Of a stretch of DNA of 64,000 bases, positions 53,245 through 62,645 are shown piece after piece. The first letter of the stretch is position 1, and every line of letters begins with the position of its first letter. The DNA is from Klebsiella planticola ATCC 33531 (lineage in GTDB: Bacteria; Pseudomonadota; Gammaproteobacteria; Enterobacterales; Enterobacteriaceae), in the NCBI RefSeq assembly GCF_000735435.1, contig NZ_JMPP01000041.1, positions 1 through 64,000 on the forward strand, written 5' to 3'. The notes beneath the pieces are model-generated. The model was given only the letters and a program-made list of their open reading frames with translations. It did no database searches and was not told where the DNA came from. Position numbers and translations under genes: made by a program.

Positions 53245-54696
53245 GTGAAAACATTAAACCGTCGTGATTTTCCCGGCGCGCAGTACCCTGAACGCATTAT
53301 CCAGTTCGGTGAAGGTAATTTTCTTCGGGCATTTGTCGACTGGCAACTTGATCTGCTGAATGAGCATACCGACCTGAACGCCGGCGTGGTGATCGTTCGT
53401 CCCATAGAAAGCGCGTTTCCCCCGTCGTTGAGCACGCAGGATGGACTGTACACCACCATTATCCGCGGTTTGAACGAACGGGGTGAAGCGGTCAGCGATG
53501 CGCGTCTGATCCGTTCGGTAAACCGGGAAATCAGCGTTTACGCGGATTACGACGCCTTCCTTCAGCTGGCTCATAACCCGGATATGCGGTTTGTGTTTTC
53601 CAATACGACCGAAGCCGGCATCAGCTATCACCCAGGCGATCGATTTGAAGATGCGCCGGCAGTGAGCTACCCGGCAAAACTGACCCGTCTGCTATACGAA
53701 CGTTACAGCCATTTCGCCGGCGCGGCGGATAAAGGCTGGATCATCATTCCTTGCGAACTGATCGATTATAATGGCGAGGCGCTGCGCGAGCTGGTGCTGC
53801 GCTATGCTCATGAATGGGCGCTGCCGGCGGCATTTATTACCTGGCTGCAGGAGGCAAATGCGTTCTGCTCGACGCTGGTGGACCGTATCGTCACCGGCTA
53901 CCCGCGTGATGAAGCGGGGGCTATCGAAGGGCAGCTGGGTTACAAAGACGGTTTCCTCGCCACCGCCGAACACTTCTATCTGTTTGTTATCCAGGGACCC
54001 AAATCGCTGGCCGCTGAACTGCGACTGGATAAATTGCCACTTAATGTCCTGATTGTTGATGATATTAAGCCGTACAAAGAGCGGAAAGTGGCGATTCTTA
54101 ACGGCGCACATACCGCGTTGGTGCCGGTTGCCTATCAGGCAGGGCTGGATACCGTTGGCGAAGCGATGAACGACCCGGAGATTTGTGCGTTCGTTGAGAA
54201 AGCGATTTATGCAGAGATTATTCCGGTGCTCGATCTGCCGCGCGCGGAACTGGAGTCTTTTGCCAGCGCGGTGACAGGGCGTTTTCGCAATCCGTATATC
54301 AAACATCAACTGCTCTCCATTGCGCTGAACGGCATGACCAAATTCCGCACCCGCATTCTGCCGCAGCTGCTGGCAGGGCAGGAGAAATCAGGTAAACTAC
54401 CGACGCGTCTGACGTTTGCGCTGGCGGCGCTGATTGCGTTCTATCGCGCGGAGCGCGATGGCGAAACTTATCCGGTGCAGGATGACGCCGAATGGATAAC
54501 CCGTTTCCAGACGCTGTGGGCGCAGCATCGCGATGCGCAGATCGGCACCCGCGAACTGGTGAAAGCGGTGCTATCGGTGACCTCCCATTGGGAGCAGGAC
54601 CTGACCCAGGTTAATGGTCTGGTTGAGCAGGTGACGCGGGATCTTGACGCGATTCTGCTACGCGGAATGCGTGAAGCGGTGAAGCCGTTGTGCTGA
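53245..54696 (+). CDS. uxaB: UxaB, tagaturonate reductase (altronate oxidoreductase)
   Basis: 483 residues from GTG 53245, preceded by GAGGGA with seven-base spacing, and the same length as E. coli UxaB. Agreement is very high: [45 protein letters not shown] and [20 protein letters not shown]. It reduces D-tagaturonate to D-altronate with NADH in galacturonate breakdown. A weak stem follows. Confidence 0.97.
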   Translation: MKTLNRRDFPGAQYPERIIQFGEGNFLRAFVDWQLDLLNEHTDLNAGVVIVRPIESAFPPSLSTQDGLYTTIIRGLNERGEAVSDARLIRSVNREISVYADYDAFLQLAHNPDMRFVFSNTTEAGISYHPGDRFEDAPAVSYPAKLTRLLYERYSHFAGAADKGWIIIPCELIDYNGEALRELVLRYAHEWALPAAFITWLQEANAFCSTLVDRIVTGYPRDEAGAIEGQLGYKDGFLATAEHFYLFVIQGPKSLAAELRLDKLPLNVLIVDDIKPYKERKVAILNGAHTALVPVAYQAGLDTVGEAMNDPEICAFVEKAIYAEIIPVLDLPRAELESFASAVTGRFRNPYIKHQLLSIALNGMTKFRTRILPQLLAGQEKSGKLPTRLTFALAALIAFYRAERDGETYPVQDDAEWITRFQTLWAQHRDAQIGTRELVKAVLSVTSHWEQDLTQVNGLVEQVTRDLDAILLRGMREAVKPLC

Positions 54697-54720
54697 TCTA
54701 AACATCGTTGATAAAAGCTG

Positions 54721-54738
54721 ACCCGGCCACGGCCGGGT
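54721..54738 (+). terminator. uxaB terminator-like hairpin
   Basis: ACCCGGC and GCCGGGT with a 4-base loop lie 24 bases after uxaB. The following TATTGATT is only moderately T-rich. Confidence 0.6.
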
Positions 54739-54994
54739 TATTGATTCACTCATTTTAGTTACAACATACAATAACCGTGAATCAAAAAGCAGACCGTGCA
54801 GTTCTGTCACTCCTTCAGGGGCCAATCGCTAAACAGCGAAAAGGGGCTTACAGATAAAGACGAATAAGGGCAAATTGTGCCCCTGCCGCTTGAAGAAATT
54901 TTAGGCCAGGAAAATAATGGGTTATCGTAACGGCAAAAGTGTACATCGATCGCCCGCGTAACCGGTGCAGTTCGGGCATCAGGAGAGATAATCA

Positions 54995-55435
54995 ATGGTT
55001 GTTGATATTCGTGAGATCTGTGGGCAAGACAAATCACAATGGCTGCAGCTTTGGCAAGGCTATACCTCTTTTTATGGCAGCCCGCAGCCGGACGATGTCA
55101 CGGAATATACCTGGCAGCGGTTACTGGACCACAGCTCGCCGGTTCTGGGGCGTGTGGCGGTGGTTGACGATCGCGTGGTGGGATTCGCAATATGCGTTCT
55201 CCATGAAGGGACCTGGGTGAAAACCCCGATTTGCTATCTGGAAGACTTGTTCGTCGATCCGCAGGTCCGCGGCCGCGGCATTGCCCGGCAATTGATGCAG
55301 GCTCTACGAGCCGAAGCCAAAGAGCAAGGATGGTCGCGCCTTTACTGGCATACGCAGACCGACAATCCGGCCCGTCGACTGTATGACGAATTCACTCCCG
55401 CTGATGATTACGTGCGTTATCGCATCACCTGTTAA
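54995..55435 (+). CDS. GNAT-family N-acetyltransferase
   Basis: 146 residues, ATG 54995 after AGGAGAG. Motif A: YLEDLFVDPQVRGRGIARQLMQALRAEAK; C-terminal block WSRLYWHTQTDNPARRLYDEF. It resembles the small-amine or phosphinothricin-type acetyltransferase branch. The 298-base gap before it holds only the uxaB hairpin and A/T-rich sequence. In E. coli yneE stands in this interval instead. Confidence 0.85.
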   Translation: MVVDIREICGQDKSQWLQLWQGYTSFYGSPQPDDVTEYTWQRLLDHSSPVLGRVAVVDDRVVGFAICVLHEGTWVKTPICYLEDLFVDPQVRGRGIARQLMQALRAEAKEQGWSRLYWHTQTDNPARRLYDEFTPADDYVRYRITC

Positions 55436-55503
55436 CACGGGTTAAAAGAAAAGCCGTTGTTCAGCGTCGCCTGGCGGCTGAAAATAACTCAGGAGAATCA
55501 AAA

Positions 55504-55602
55504 ATGGAAAAACGTATCGAGACCGCCATTAACCTGATTATGTTTCTTTCGCTGCTGGCCACCGCGTGGGATCTCTCTCTGGTGCACCATCTTTCCTGGT
55601 AA
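55504..55602 (+). CDS. 32-residue single-helix membrane peptide
   Basis: ATG 55504 is preceded by CAGGAGAATCAAAA, a clear ribosome-binding site. The peptide starts with a charged stretch (MEKRIETAIN), continues as one hydrophobic helix (LIMFLSLLATAW) and ends in LVHHLSW. It has the look of enterobacterial small membrane proteins. It is followed by a strong hairpin. Function unknown. Confidence 0.65.
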   Translation: MEKRIETAINLIMFLSLLATAWDLSLVHHLSW

Positions 55603-55690
55603 CGCAGCTGCGGCGCCGGATGAGTTGCCGGTCAATGAGTAAAAACGCGTAATGCCAGAAGCCGGTCATGACAACAACCAAAACGACGCT

Positions 55691-55722
55691 GACGCCCGGT
55701 GACCGCTATATCACCGGGCGTC
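55691..55722. terminator. Terminator hairpin between small peptide gene and tam
   Basis: GACGCCCGGTGA and TCACCGGGCGTC form a perfect 12-bp stem with an 8-base loop. It separates convergent genes; T-runs are weak on both sides (TCGTTTT on the minus strand). Confidence 0.7.
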
Positions 55723-55729
55723 TCTGTCA

Positions 55730-56494
55730 TCAGATATGAGCTGTGCGCTGCGCGACGATAAACAGGCGCGGGAACAGGAGCAGAACCTTTCCGTTACACT
55801 GTAACGGATAGTGTTGCTGCAACAGCGTCAGATAACGATTGAGAAAAGCCTCCCGCTGCCCGGCGTCGAGCGGTTGCAGGTAGGGGCGAAGCCCCGTGGA
55901 TTGCAGCCAGTCGATAATCGCCTGGTGCGACTCCAGCGGGTGGTAATAGGTCGTTCGCCAGATATCCACCTCACAGCCGCAGGCGGTAAGAATATCGTAA
56001 TACGCCTGTGCCCCCGGCAGCGGATGACGTCCGCTCTCCGGGAACCCCATTTCTTGCGCCACCTGACGCATCAGCGTATGAGAAGGTTCCTGCCAGTTGT
56101 CCGGCATTTGTACCGCCAGCAAGCCGTTATCCGCCAGCCGATTGACCAACTGCGGAAACAGGGTTTCATGATCCGTCAACCACTGGAGCGACGCGTTCGC
56201 ATAGAGAAGATCCGCGGGCCGTTCGGGTTGATACTGGCGAATATCGGCGGCAACGAACCGGCAGTCTGGCAACGCCCGGGCGGCGTCATCGAGCATTGCC
56301 GGCGAACTGTCGACGCCGATAAGCGTCGCTTCCGGCCAGGCATGATGAAGCAACGCGGTGCTGTTACCGGGACCGCAGCCCAGATCGACGGCAAATGTGA
56401 CGGGATGCTGTGCGATACGAGCGATCAATTCAGCGGCGGGGCGCGTACGTTCAGCGCCAAACTTCAGATACAGAGAGGGATTCCAGTCGGCCAT
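55730..56494 (-). CDS. tam: Tam, trans-aconitate 2-methyltransferase
   Basis: 254 residues, near E. coli Tam in length. Class I methyltransferase: [20 protein letters not shown] (SAM motif I), [13 protein letters not shown], then [27 protein letters not shown] and [27 protein letters not shown]. It methylates trans-aconitate formed by side reaction from cis-aconitate, protecting aconitase. In E. coli yneE lies between tam and uxaB; here it is absent. Confidence 0.93.
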   Translation of the reverse strand: MADWNPSLYLKFGAERTRPAAELIARIAQHPVTFAVDLGCGPGNSTALLHHAWPEATLIGVDSSPAMLDDAARALPDCRFVAADIRQYQPERPADLLYANASLQWLTDHETLFPQLVNRLADNGLLAVQMPDNWQEPSHTLMRQVAQEMGFPESGRHPLPGAQAYYDILTACGCEVDIWRTTYYHPLESHQAIIDWLQSTGLRPYLQPLDAGQREAFLNRYLTLLQQHYPLQCNGKVLLLFPRLFIVAQRTAHI

Positions 56495-56687
56495 GGGTGA
56501 CTCCGGATGAGATAGACGCGTTCACCAGCATAAAGGGCAATGCCGTCGGATCAAACGTCTTTCGAACGGGATGAGGGAATGGCGACTATTTTTGTGACAA
56601 TGTCACGCACGTGCGGTAGATAGGATAGAGGTCAGAGTGTACTCGTGGATGATGCCGGGGAGCCCGGCATGTGCAAGGTGCAGGCGG

Positions 56688-56978
56688 TTAATCGCTCTCC
56701 TTGAGCGCTTCGGCGCGTTTTGCCGTGGCATAGACGAAATCCAGCATCGGCTCCAGATCGGTGTCATATCCGGCCTGGATAATTTTACCGCGTAGCCATT
56801 CGATTTCGCTGGTGATATCCGGGTGGAAGATATTGTTGTCCTGAGCTTTGCGCAGCCATTTCAGCAGGAAATTGTTCTTCCCTCTGATTCCACCCGATTT
56901 TTTTGATTTTCCATGAATTTTCAGCGCGACTAAGATGCAGTAATAGAAATGAACGCGCTGATTAAAGCTTTGATGCAT
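56688..56978 (-). CDS. Conserved hypothetical protein (96 aa)
   Basis: I do not recognise this protein. It runs 96 residues from ATG 56978 and is helical. The first part (VHFYYCILVALKIHGKSKKS) is mildly hydrophobic then basic, followed by a helical charged tail (PMLDFVYATAKRAEALKE). No strong ribosome-binding site is visible. It stands alone, minus strand, between tam and an MFS gene; its reading frame is open and its composition protein-like, so it is probably real. Confidence 0.55.
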   Translation of the reverse strand: MHQSFNQRVHFYYCILVALKIHGKSKKSGGIRGKNNFLLKWLRKAQDNNIFHPDITSEIEWLRGKIIQAGYDTDLEPMLDFVYATAKRAEALKESD

Positions 56979-57206
56979 TTGCGTATTTCCCGCCAGGCTC
57001 AAGAACTCACCGTCGTGGTCAGTGATTCGGATTGGGTTACGTCACGGGCCGGATCTTTTATTACGCGATCTCTGTTATGCCACCCGCCACGTCAGTGCGT
57101 CTGTAACCAGACGTGACAAGGATGTTGGCACGGATGCGGAATCACAGTCAATTATTGATTAGTTTTTTACCGGTCCCGGTAACCTGCGGCTACCGGAGAC
57201 CGTCGC

Positions 57207-58397
57207 TCATACGTGGCGCAACCCCACGCGTTGTTGCAGGTAGACACGAAAAATCAGCAGGAAGGCCAGCACGACGACCACCGCGGCCAACAGATAAATC
57301 GTATCCAGAGCATAATACCCGGCGACCCATCCAGCGACGGGACCGGTCAAACCCAGCGCTAAATCGAGAAAGGCCGAATAGGTTCCCAGCGCCGTTCCCT
57401 GGTTTTGTTCTTCAACCTGTCTGACCGCTTCCACGCCCAGCGCCGGGAATACCAAAGAGAAACCAGAGCCGGTCAGCAGTGCGCCGAGGCCGGCTATCCA
57501 TGCGGAAGGCGCGAGCCAGATAATCACCAGACCGAGACATTCGACCACGAAGCAGACCAGAGAGACGCGAACGCCGCCATAGCGGGTAATCATATTACCC
57601 GCCACCAGGCGAACACAGATAAACCCGGCGCTGAACAGCGAAAGGGTAAATGCCGCGCCTTGCCAGCGATGTGCGGAAAAATAGAGCGTGATAAAGGTCG
57701 CGATAACCCCGAACCCCACGGTCCCCAGGGCCAGACCCAGACCATAAGGCCAGATTTTGCGTACCACCACGTGGAACGGCGCCCGGATACCGGCGGTGAC
57801 GCTGACATCCTGGCGCGTACGGGCAAAGAGCAGGCCAATCAGAGCCACCAGAACGACCACCGTGGCAAAACCGCTGATACCAAACTCGCTATTCAGCATC
57901 ACACCGAGCGGCGCGCCTACCGCCATCGCCACATAGGTGGCCACGCCATTCCACGAGATCACTCGCGAAGTATGTATTGCCCCCACGGTTTTAATTCCCC
58001 ACAGCGTTGCCCCCGTCGCGGTAAAGCTTTCACCGACGCCGAGAAAAATACGGCCAATCAGCAAAGCGCTAATCGCCAGCAGCGGCACCGATTGCAGCGC
58101 CACGGCACCGAGCGTGAACAGCCCGCTCAACAGACAGCAGACGATCCCAAGACTGACGACTTTTTTCGGTCCCCAAATATCCGTATAGCGCCCGGCGTGC
58201 GGACGGCTGAACAGCGTAGAGATATATTGCAGGCTGATAACAACACCGGCAATCAGCGTACTGTATCCCAGCTGGTAATGGATATATCCCGGCAAGACGG
58301 CGAGCGGCAGGCCGATGGAGAGATAGCAGATACAGGTAAAAACAACGATCGAGATAATGCGCAGATTAAGCTGAGTATTACTGACTGAAGAGGTCAT
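57207..58397 (-). CDS. MFS transporter of the YhhS/YfcJ type
   Basis: 396 residues from ATG 58397, the start that matches family lengths; longer in-frame starts add a non-hydrophobic leader. Twelve helices; patterns CYLSIGLPLAVLPGYIHYQL, TRGYAGR-like FSRPHAGRYTDIWGPKK, GRIFLGVGESFTATGATLWG and SWNGVATYVAMAVGAPLG are those of YhhS/YfcJ. Substrate unknown; homologues have been tied to arabinose or glyphosate export. It is divergent from the VOC gene. Confidence 0.85.
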   Translation of the reverse strand: MTSSVSNTQLNLRIISIVVFTCICYLSIGLPLAVLPGYIHYQLGYSTLIAGVVISLQYISTLFSRPHAGRYTDIWGPKKVVSLGIVCCLLSGLFTLGAVALQSVPLLAISALLIGRIFLGVGESFTATGATLWGIKTVGAIHTSRVISWNGVATYVAMAVGAPLGVMLNSEFGISGFATVVVLVALIGLLFARTRQDVSVTAGIRAPFHVVVRKIWPYGLGLALGTVGFGVIATFITLYFSAHRWQGAAFTLSLFSAGFICVRLVAGNMITRYGGVRVSLVCFVVECLGLVIIWLAPSAWIAGLGALLTGSGFSLVFPALGVEAVRQVEEQNQGTALGTYSAFLDLALGLTGPVAGWVAGYYALDTIYLLAAVVVVLAFLLIFRVYLQQRVGLRHV

Positions 58398-58598
58398 AAC
58401 ATCATGGTATTTCAAACGAAGGTGTGAGCAGCATAGCGCAGACCCGGTCATCCGGACGAGCACAGGATGCGTTTTTCCGCTGTTTTAGCCAAACCCACCA
58501 AAATTAGCGTCGGGACAAGACGAATCTGTGCAAGTCTGCGTATTCAATGTATAAATTTTCTACCGGCTCTGTTTCTGTGTTCATCGTCAGGAGGGAAG

Positions 58599-59045
58599 AT
58601 GGCAAAAGATTTCACCGATATCGCCGTGCTGTTTGTCGCAGGATTTGGCCCCATCACGCAAAACACCGCGCTGAGCCATGCCTTTTATGGCGAGACGTTA
58701 GGTTTACCTTTGCAACGGATGGCGGGTAACGATGACTATCTGCTGACCGGGCAGGATGCGCTGGCGGGAGTGAAACATTTTGCCCTCTGGCCGCTGGCCC
58801 AGGCGGCGACCTCCTGCTTTGGCAGCGAAGAGTGGCCGGCAGATCTGCCCGTTCCCCAGGCGTGGATTGAATTTGAAGTGCGCGACATTCAGGTCGCCAC
58901 CGATGTGCTGATTGCCAAAGGATACCGGCTGCTGATTGCCAACCGCGAAGAACCCTGGGGTCAGACCGTCAGCCGACTGCTCAGCCCGGAAGGACTGCTG
59001 ACGGGCGTCACCATTACACCATGGCTCCGCGAGGAGGCTCCGTGA
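58599..59045 (+). CDS. VOC-superfamily (glyoxalase/bleomycin-resistance-like) protein
   Basis: 148 residues from ATG 58599, which has AGGAGGGAAG directly upstream. The betaalphabeta-betabetabeta fold is suggested by HAFYGETLGLPLQRMAG, AWIEFEVRDIQVATDVLIAKGYRLL and SPEGLLTGVTITP. Metal ligands are not clear. It ends in GTGA shared with the next gene, a GNAT acetyltransferase. The two may serve in resistance or detoxification. Confidence 0.8.
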   Translation: MAKDFTDIAVLFVAGFGPITQNTALSHAFYGETLGLPLQRMAGNDDYLLTGQDALAGVKHFALWPLAQAATSCFGSEEWPADLPVPQAWIEFEVRDIQVATDVLIAKGYRLLIANREEPWGQTVSRLLSPEGLLTGVTITPWLREEAP

Positions 59046-59587
59046 AAGCGCCACTCTTAACCACCGACAGGCTGCGGCTGGTCCCACTGGTCAAAGACGA
59101 TGCGCCGCAGATTCAGGCGGTGTTTCCGCAATGGGAAATCGTGCGTCATCTGGCGGCCAGTTTTCCGTGGCCGTTCCCGGATGACGGGGCGTCTCGCTAT
59201 GTGAACACGATTGCTTTACCGGCTGCCGAAAAGGGTAGCGCCTGGTTCTGGACGATTCGCCGCCAGGCCGTCCCGGAGCAGCTTATCGGCCTGATTACGC
59301 TCTCCGACCAGGCGGATAACAATCGCGGGTTCTGGCTGGATCCGGCCTGGCAGCGCCAGGGGCTCATGACCGAGGCCTGCCGCTGCGTGACCGATTTCTG
59401 GTTTAACACGCTCCATCGGGAGGTGCTGCGGGCGCCAAAAGCCCGCGACAACGATGGGTCGCGGAAAATCTCGATGAACAGCGGCATGCGCCTGATTCGC
59501 GTAGAGAAACAGCAGTTTACCGCGGGCATGCTGGATGCGGAATTGTGGGAAATCACCCGGGATGAGTGGAACCGCCTGGTGCGCTGA
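59042..59587 (+). CDS. GNAT-family (RimJ/RimL-type) N-acetyltransferase
   Basis: 181 residues from GTG 59042, overlapping the VOC stop by four bases, with AGGAGG upstream. Blocks LLTTDRLRLVPLVKDDAPQI, GFWLDPAWQRQGLMTEACRCV and DNDGSRKISMNSGMRLIR are typical of the RimJ/RimL branch. Substrate unknown. Translational coupling to the VOC gene suggests a joint function. Confidence 0.85.
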   Translation: MKAPLLTTDRLRLVPLVKDDAPQIQAVFPQWEIVRHLAASFPWPFPDDGASRYVNTIALPAAEKGSAWFWTIRRQAVPEQLIGLITLSDQADNNRGFWLDPAWQRQGLMTEACRCVTDFWFNTLHREVLRAPKARDNDGSRKISMNSGMRLIRVEKQQFTAGMLDAELWEITRDEWNRLVR

Positions 59588-59713
59588 AAAACGGTACGCC
59601 CCGTGACCACAATGGCTACAGGCTATGGCGAAATGCCATCACGCTAAGGCCGCCGTTATTTGATTGCCTGGGCGGGTCGTTTTCCATAGAATCAGCTCTT
59701 TCGGAGAGAGAAC

Positions 59714-60334
59714 ATGTCCGTTACCGATGCACTTCTGGCTTACTCCTTAGCCGCGTTACTTCTGACTTTAACCCCCGGCCTTGATACCGCGCTCATCCTT
59801 CGCACCTCAACCGTGGAAGGGGGTAAAAAAGCCTTTCAGGCGGCCCTGGGTATCGATACCGGTTGCTTTATCTGGGGCGCGATCGTCGCTTTTGGCTTAG
59901 GCGCGTTGCTTGCCGCATCGGAAGTGGCCTATAACATCCTGAAATGGTGCGGGGCAGCCTATTTATGCTGGCTCGGCTTTCAGCTTCTGCTTCGTCCACG
60001 TCAGGCCTTTGATACGCACCAGCCTGCCGCGCCGTCTACCAGCAACTGGTTTTTAAAAGGAATGCTCGGCAACGTATTGAATCCGAAAATGGGGGTGTTT
60101 TATGTCTCCTTTTTGCCGCAGTTTATCCCGGCAGGGCACTCGCCGATCATCTGGACCTTCCTGCTGGTCGCCATCCATGTGTTAATCGGTACGCTGTGGT
60201 CATTAACCCTGATCCTGGCAACCCGTTACGCCTCCGGATTGCTCAAAAAGCCGCGCTTTATCCAATGGATGGATCGCGCCACCGGCGGGGTATTTATGCT
60301 CTTTGCCGCCAGACTGGCACTCAGTCACCGCTAA
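59714..60334 (+). CDS. LysE/RhtB-family exporter
   Basis: 206 residues with the family signature LTLTPGLDTALILRTSTVEGGKKA and the block NWFLKGMLGNVLNPKMGVFYVSFLPQFI. Six helices. It probably exports an amino acid or derivative. ATG 59714 follows GGAGAGAG. It is paralogous in family to the LysE gene at 17 kb but clearly different in sequence. Confidence 0.88.
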   Translation: MSVTDALLAYSLAALLLTLTPGLDTALILRTSTVEGGKKAFQAALGIDTGCFIWGAIVAFGLGALLAASEVAYNILKWCGAAYLCWLGFQLLLRPRQAFDTHQPAAPSTSNWFLKGMLGNVLNPKMGVFYVSFLPQFIPAGHSPIIWTFLLVAIHVLIGTLWSLTLILATRYASGLLKKPRFIQWMDRATGGVFMLFAARLALSHR

Positions 60335-60340
60335 CCGTTA

Positions 60341-60359
60341 CGGGGGCTGCAAGCCCCCG
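60341..60359 (+). terminator. Terminator-like hairpin after the RhtB gene
   Basis: CGGGGGCT and AGCCCCCG enclose a 3-base loop, seven bases after the stop codon. AATTTATCC follows rather than a T-run. Confidence 0.6.
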
Positions 60360-60503
60360 AATTTATCCGTCGCATTAACCCCACACTTCGCTGTTCAGCG
60401 AAGCATCTTCATCGGGCTACTCTACACTGGCTGCAGACGTCGGCCCGCGCTCCACATATCCTGCTGGCCGGCATATTCATTACCACGACAACAAGAGAAA
60501 CAT

Positions 60504-60521
60504 CATTCTCTTTTTGAGATG
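60504..60521 (+). promoter_or_regulatory. LysR-type binding motif upstream of the YbfB-type MFS gene
   Basis: CATTCTC-TTTTT-GAGATG contains a T-N11-A LysR box (T507 and A519) with the core CTC-N5-GAG. The same core followed by the same GAGATGTTAAG occurs upstream of the nitronate monooxygenase gene at 62593-62614. It ends 20 bases before the MFS start. Confidence 0.55.
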
Positions 60522-60540
60522 TTAAGCGGCGAGGTAGCGT

Positions 60541-61716
60541 GTGAACACGACGAAACAGCGGCAGGAACGTCAGGCTTTGTGGCTGGCGCTGGCCGGTTCA
60601 GTGGTACTGATTATCGGCATGGGATACGGGCGTTTTGCCTATACCGGGATTCTCCCGGTCATGCTGCATGAGCAGATTCTATCGCTGCAGCAGGGAAATC
60701 TGGCCGCCTCGGTTAACTACGCGGGTTATCTGATCGGGGCGCTACTGCTGGCGAAAGCCCGACCGGCTGACAGCACCCGTCTGACTCTCGCCTCGGTGGC
60801 AGGCACGTTGGCGTGTCTGGCGCTACTGGCGTGGGTGAGCTCACCCTGGGGGATAATACTTATCCGGGGGCTGGCGGGGGTGCTGAGTGCGGTGACGATG
60901 ATCGCCGCCTCGCTATGGCTTCTTCAGTATATGAGACACCATCACGGTGCGCCGGTACTCTTTTCCGGCGTTGGAATGGGGATATTTTTATCCGCCGAAT
61001 GTATCTCTCTGGCGAAACGTGGGGCGCTCTCCAGCCCACAAATCTGGCTTATCTGCGCCGCTAGCGCGACGATCCTCTTTTTACTGGTCGTGCGCCTGCT
61101 GCTGACGCCGGCCCATGAGGTGCAGAGCTGGCCGCCGCAGTCGCAGGCTTTAATCGAGACGGATGGACCAACCGCCGATGCCTGGCGATTACTGGCGATA
61201 TATGGTTTTTCTGGCTTTGGTTACATCATTACCGCAACCTACCTGCCGCTGTTTTTATCCGCTTCGCTGGTGCAGATCGATCCGGTGCAAATCTGGGCGC
61301 TGTTTGGTCTTGCGGCGGTACCTTCATGCTTTATCTGGCACAAACTGGTGGTGAAGCTGGGCTTCCGGGGGGCGCTGACCGTCAATCTGCTGATCCAGGC
61401 GGCGGGCGTTGTACTGCCGGCCCTCAGCCAGGCGCTGCTCTCTTGCCTGCTCAGCGCGCTGCTGGTCGGTTTTACCTTTATGGGCACCGTTACCATTGCG
61501 CTCCCGGAAGCCAGAAGGCTGAATCAACGGGTAAAATTCAACATGATCGCGGCGATGACGGCCACTTATGGCATCGGACAGATTATCGGGCCATTTGTCG
61601 CCGGGACGCTGCATAACCTGACGGGATCGTTTAATCCCTCACTGATTGTGGCGGCAGCGTCTCTGTGTCTGGCGGCAGGGCTGGTTGCGGTCAGGCCTGC
61701 ACGCGCGCGCCATTAA
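60541..61716 (+). CDS. YbfB/YjiJ-family MFS transporter
   Basis: 391 residues, 12 helices; the YbfB/YjiJ signature GMGYGRFAYTGILPVMLHEQ stands near the N-terminus, and FSGVGMGIFLSAE and LIGPFVAGTLHNLTGSFNPSL-like runs follow. GTG start. It is convergent with, and overlaps by four bases, the LysR gene, and shares a LysR motif with the nitronate monooxygenase gene. Substrate unknown. Confidence 0.85.
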   Translation: MNTTKQRQERQALWLALAGSVVLIIGMGYGRFAYTGILPVMLHEQILSLQQGNLAASVNYAGYLIGALLLAKARPADSTRLTLASVAGTLACLALLAWVSSPWGIILIRGLAGVLSAVTMIAASLWLLQYMRHHHGAPVLFSGVGMGIFLSAECISLAKRGALSSPQIWLICAASATILFLLVVRLLLTPAHEVQSWPPQSQALIETDGPTADAWRLLAIYGFSGFGYIITATYLPLFLSASLVQIDPVQIWALFGLAAVPSCFIWHKLVVKLGFRGALTVNLLIQAAGVVLPALSQALLSCLLSALLVGFTFMGTVTIALPEARRLNQRVKFNMIAAMTATYGIGQIIGPFVAGTLHNLTGSFNPSLIVAAASLCLAAGLVAVRPARARH

Positions 61717-62555
61717 AAGGGGGCGGCTGACGTCAGCAGCTGCCGCATTTCACTGAGCGCAGGGGACATATATCCCCGGCGCCAGATGAGCTGGGTCTGT
61801 ACCTGCTTAAACGGCTGAATCTGGCAGTTGTCTGGCAGAGTCAGGATATCGATTACGCTTTGCGGCAGGATACCGCTATAACCACCGGACGCAATGCAGG
61901 CGATCATGGCGTGGTACGAACCCACATCCTGAATTTCGACGCGCGCGTCGCTGGCGAAAAACGCTTCCCCGAGCGCCCGATAGCTGCAGCCCCTGGGGAA
62001 CGCTGCAAGCCTGCTATCTGCCGGACCCGTTGTGCTCACCAGCATCAGCTGCTCAACAAAAACGGGAATCGCATCGATATCCGGCGGGCAGACAAGCTCA
62101 CCTTCGGCGGTTACCGGCAGACTCACCAGCGCGCAGTCGAGGGCGGCACGCTGTACCCGATCGGTCAACTGCTGCGTAGGCTGGGTATGCAACGTCAGTT
62201 CGACCTGCGGACAGATCGCGCGAAACTGTGGAAGAAGGTGAATAAGCCGGCTCGCGGCTGTCGCTTCCATCGCCCCCAGGCGCAGGCGCCCGGCGGGCTT
62301 TGTCGGGTGCAATGCCTGTTTCGCCTCTTCGGCAAGGCTCAGTATTCTTAGCGCGTAATCGAGGAACTGCTTTCCGGCAGTAGAGAGCACCATTTTTTTA
62401 TTGCCGCGTTTGAACAGCTCGACATCAAGCTCTTCTTCCAGTTGCTGGATGCGCGTGGTGATGTTGGATTGCGCGCGGCCCAGCTTTTTGGCTGCCCGGG
62501 TAATGCTTTGCTCTTCCGCGACAATTTTAAAGATCAGTAACGTGGCGTGGTTCAT
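61713..62555 (-). CDS. LysR-family regulator of the MFS/monooxygenase pair
   Basis: 280 residues. HTH: TLLIFKIVAEEQSITRAAKKLGRAQSNITTRIQQLEEELDVELFKRGNKKMVLS-like pattern in short runs, then a LysR effector domain ending QTQLIWRRGYMSPALSEM. It belongs to the same branch as PtrR. It is divergent from the nitronate monooxygenase gene with a 90-base gap that carries the T-N11-A box. Confidence 0.88.
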   Translation of the reverse strand: MNHATLLIFKIVAEEQSITRAAKKLGRAQSNITTRIQQLEEELDVELFKRGNKKMVLSTAGKQFLDYALRILSLAEEAKQALHPTKPAGRLRLGAMEATAASRLIHLLPQFRAICPQVELTLHTQPTQQLTDRVQRAALDCALVSLPVTAEGELVCPPDIDAIPVFVEQLMLVSTTGPADSRLAAFPRGCSYRALGEAFFASDARVEIQDVGSYHAMIACIASGGYSGILPQSVIDILTLPDNCQIQPFKQVQTQLIWRRGYMSPALSEMRQLLTSAAPF

Positions 62556-62576
62556 ATTTTTCTTCTAAATATGGGA

Positions 62577-62609
62577 ATGATATTGATCTTATCATCTCAA
62601 AAAGAGATG
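62577..62609 (+). promoter_or_regulatory. LysR binding region between LysR and nitronate monooxygenase genes
   Basis: Two adjacent dyads: ATGATA-N7-TATCAT (62577-62595) and CATCTC-AAAAA-GAGATG (62593-62609). The second contains a T-N11-A box (T595 and A607) and is followed by TTAAG, as at 60522-60526. Confidence 0.6.
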
Positions 62610-62645
62610 TTAAGTATTCAATATCACACATTCAAAAGGGTGACC

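Noticed and set aside
57405-58388. Open frame of 327 codons opposite the YhhS-type MFS gene
   Set aside because: Same reason: polar antisense shadow of a hydrophobic protein gene.
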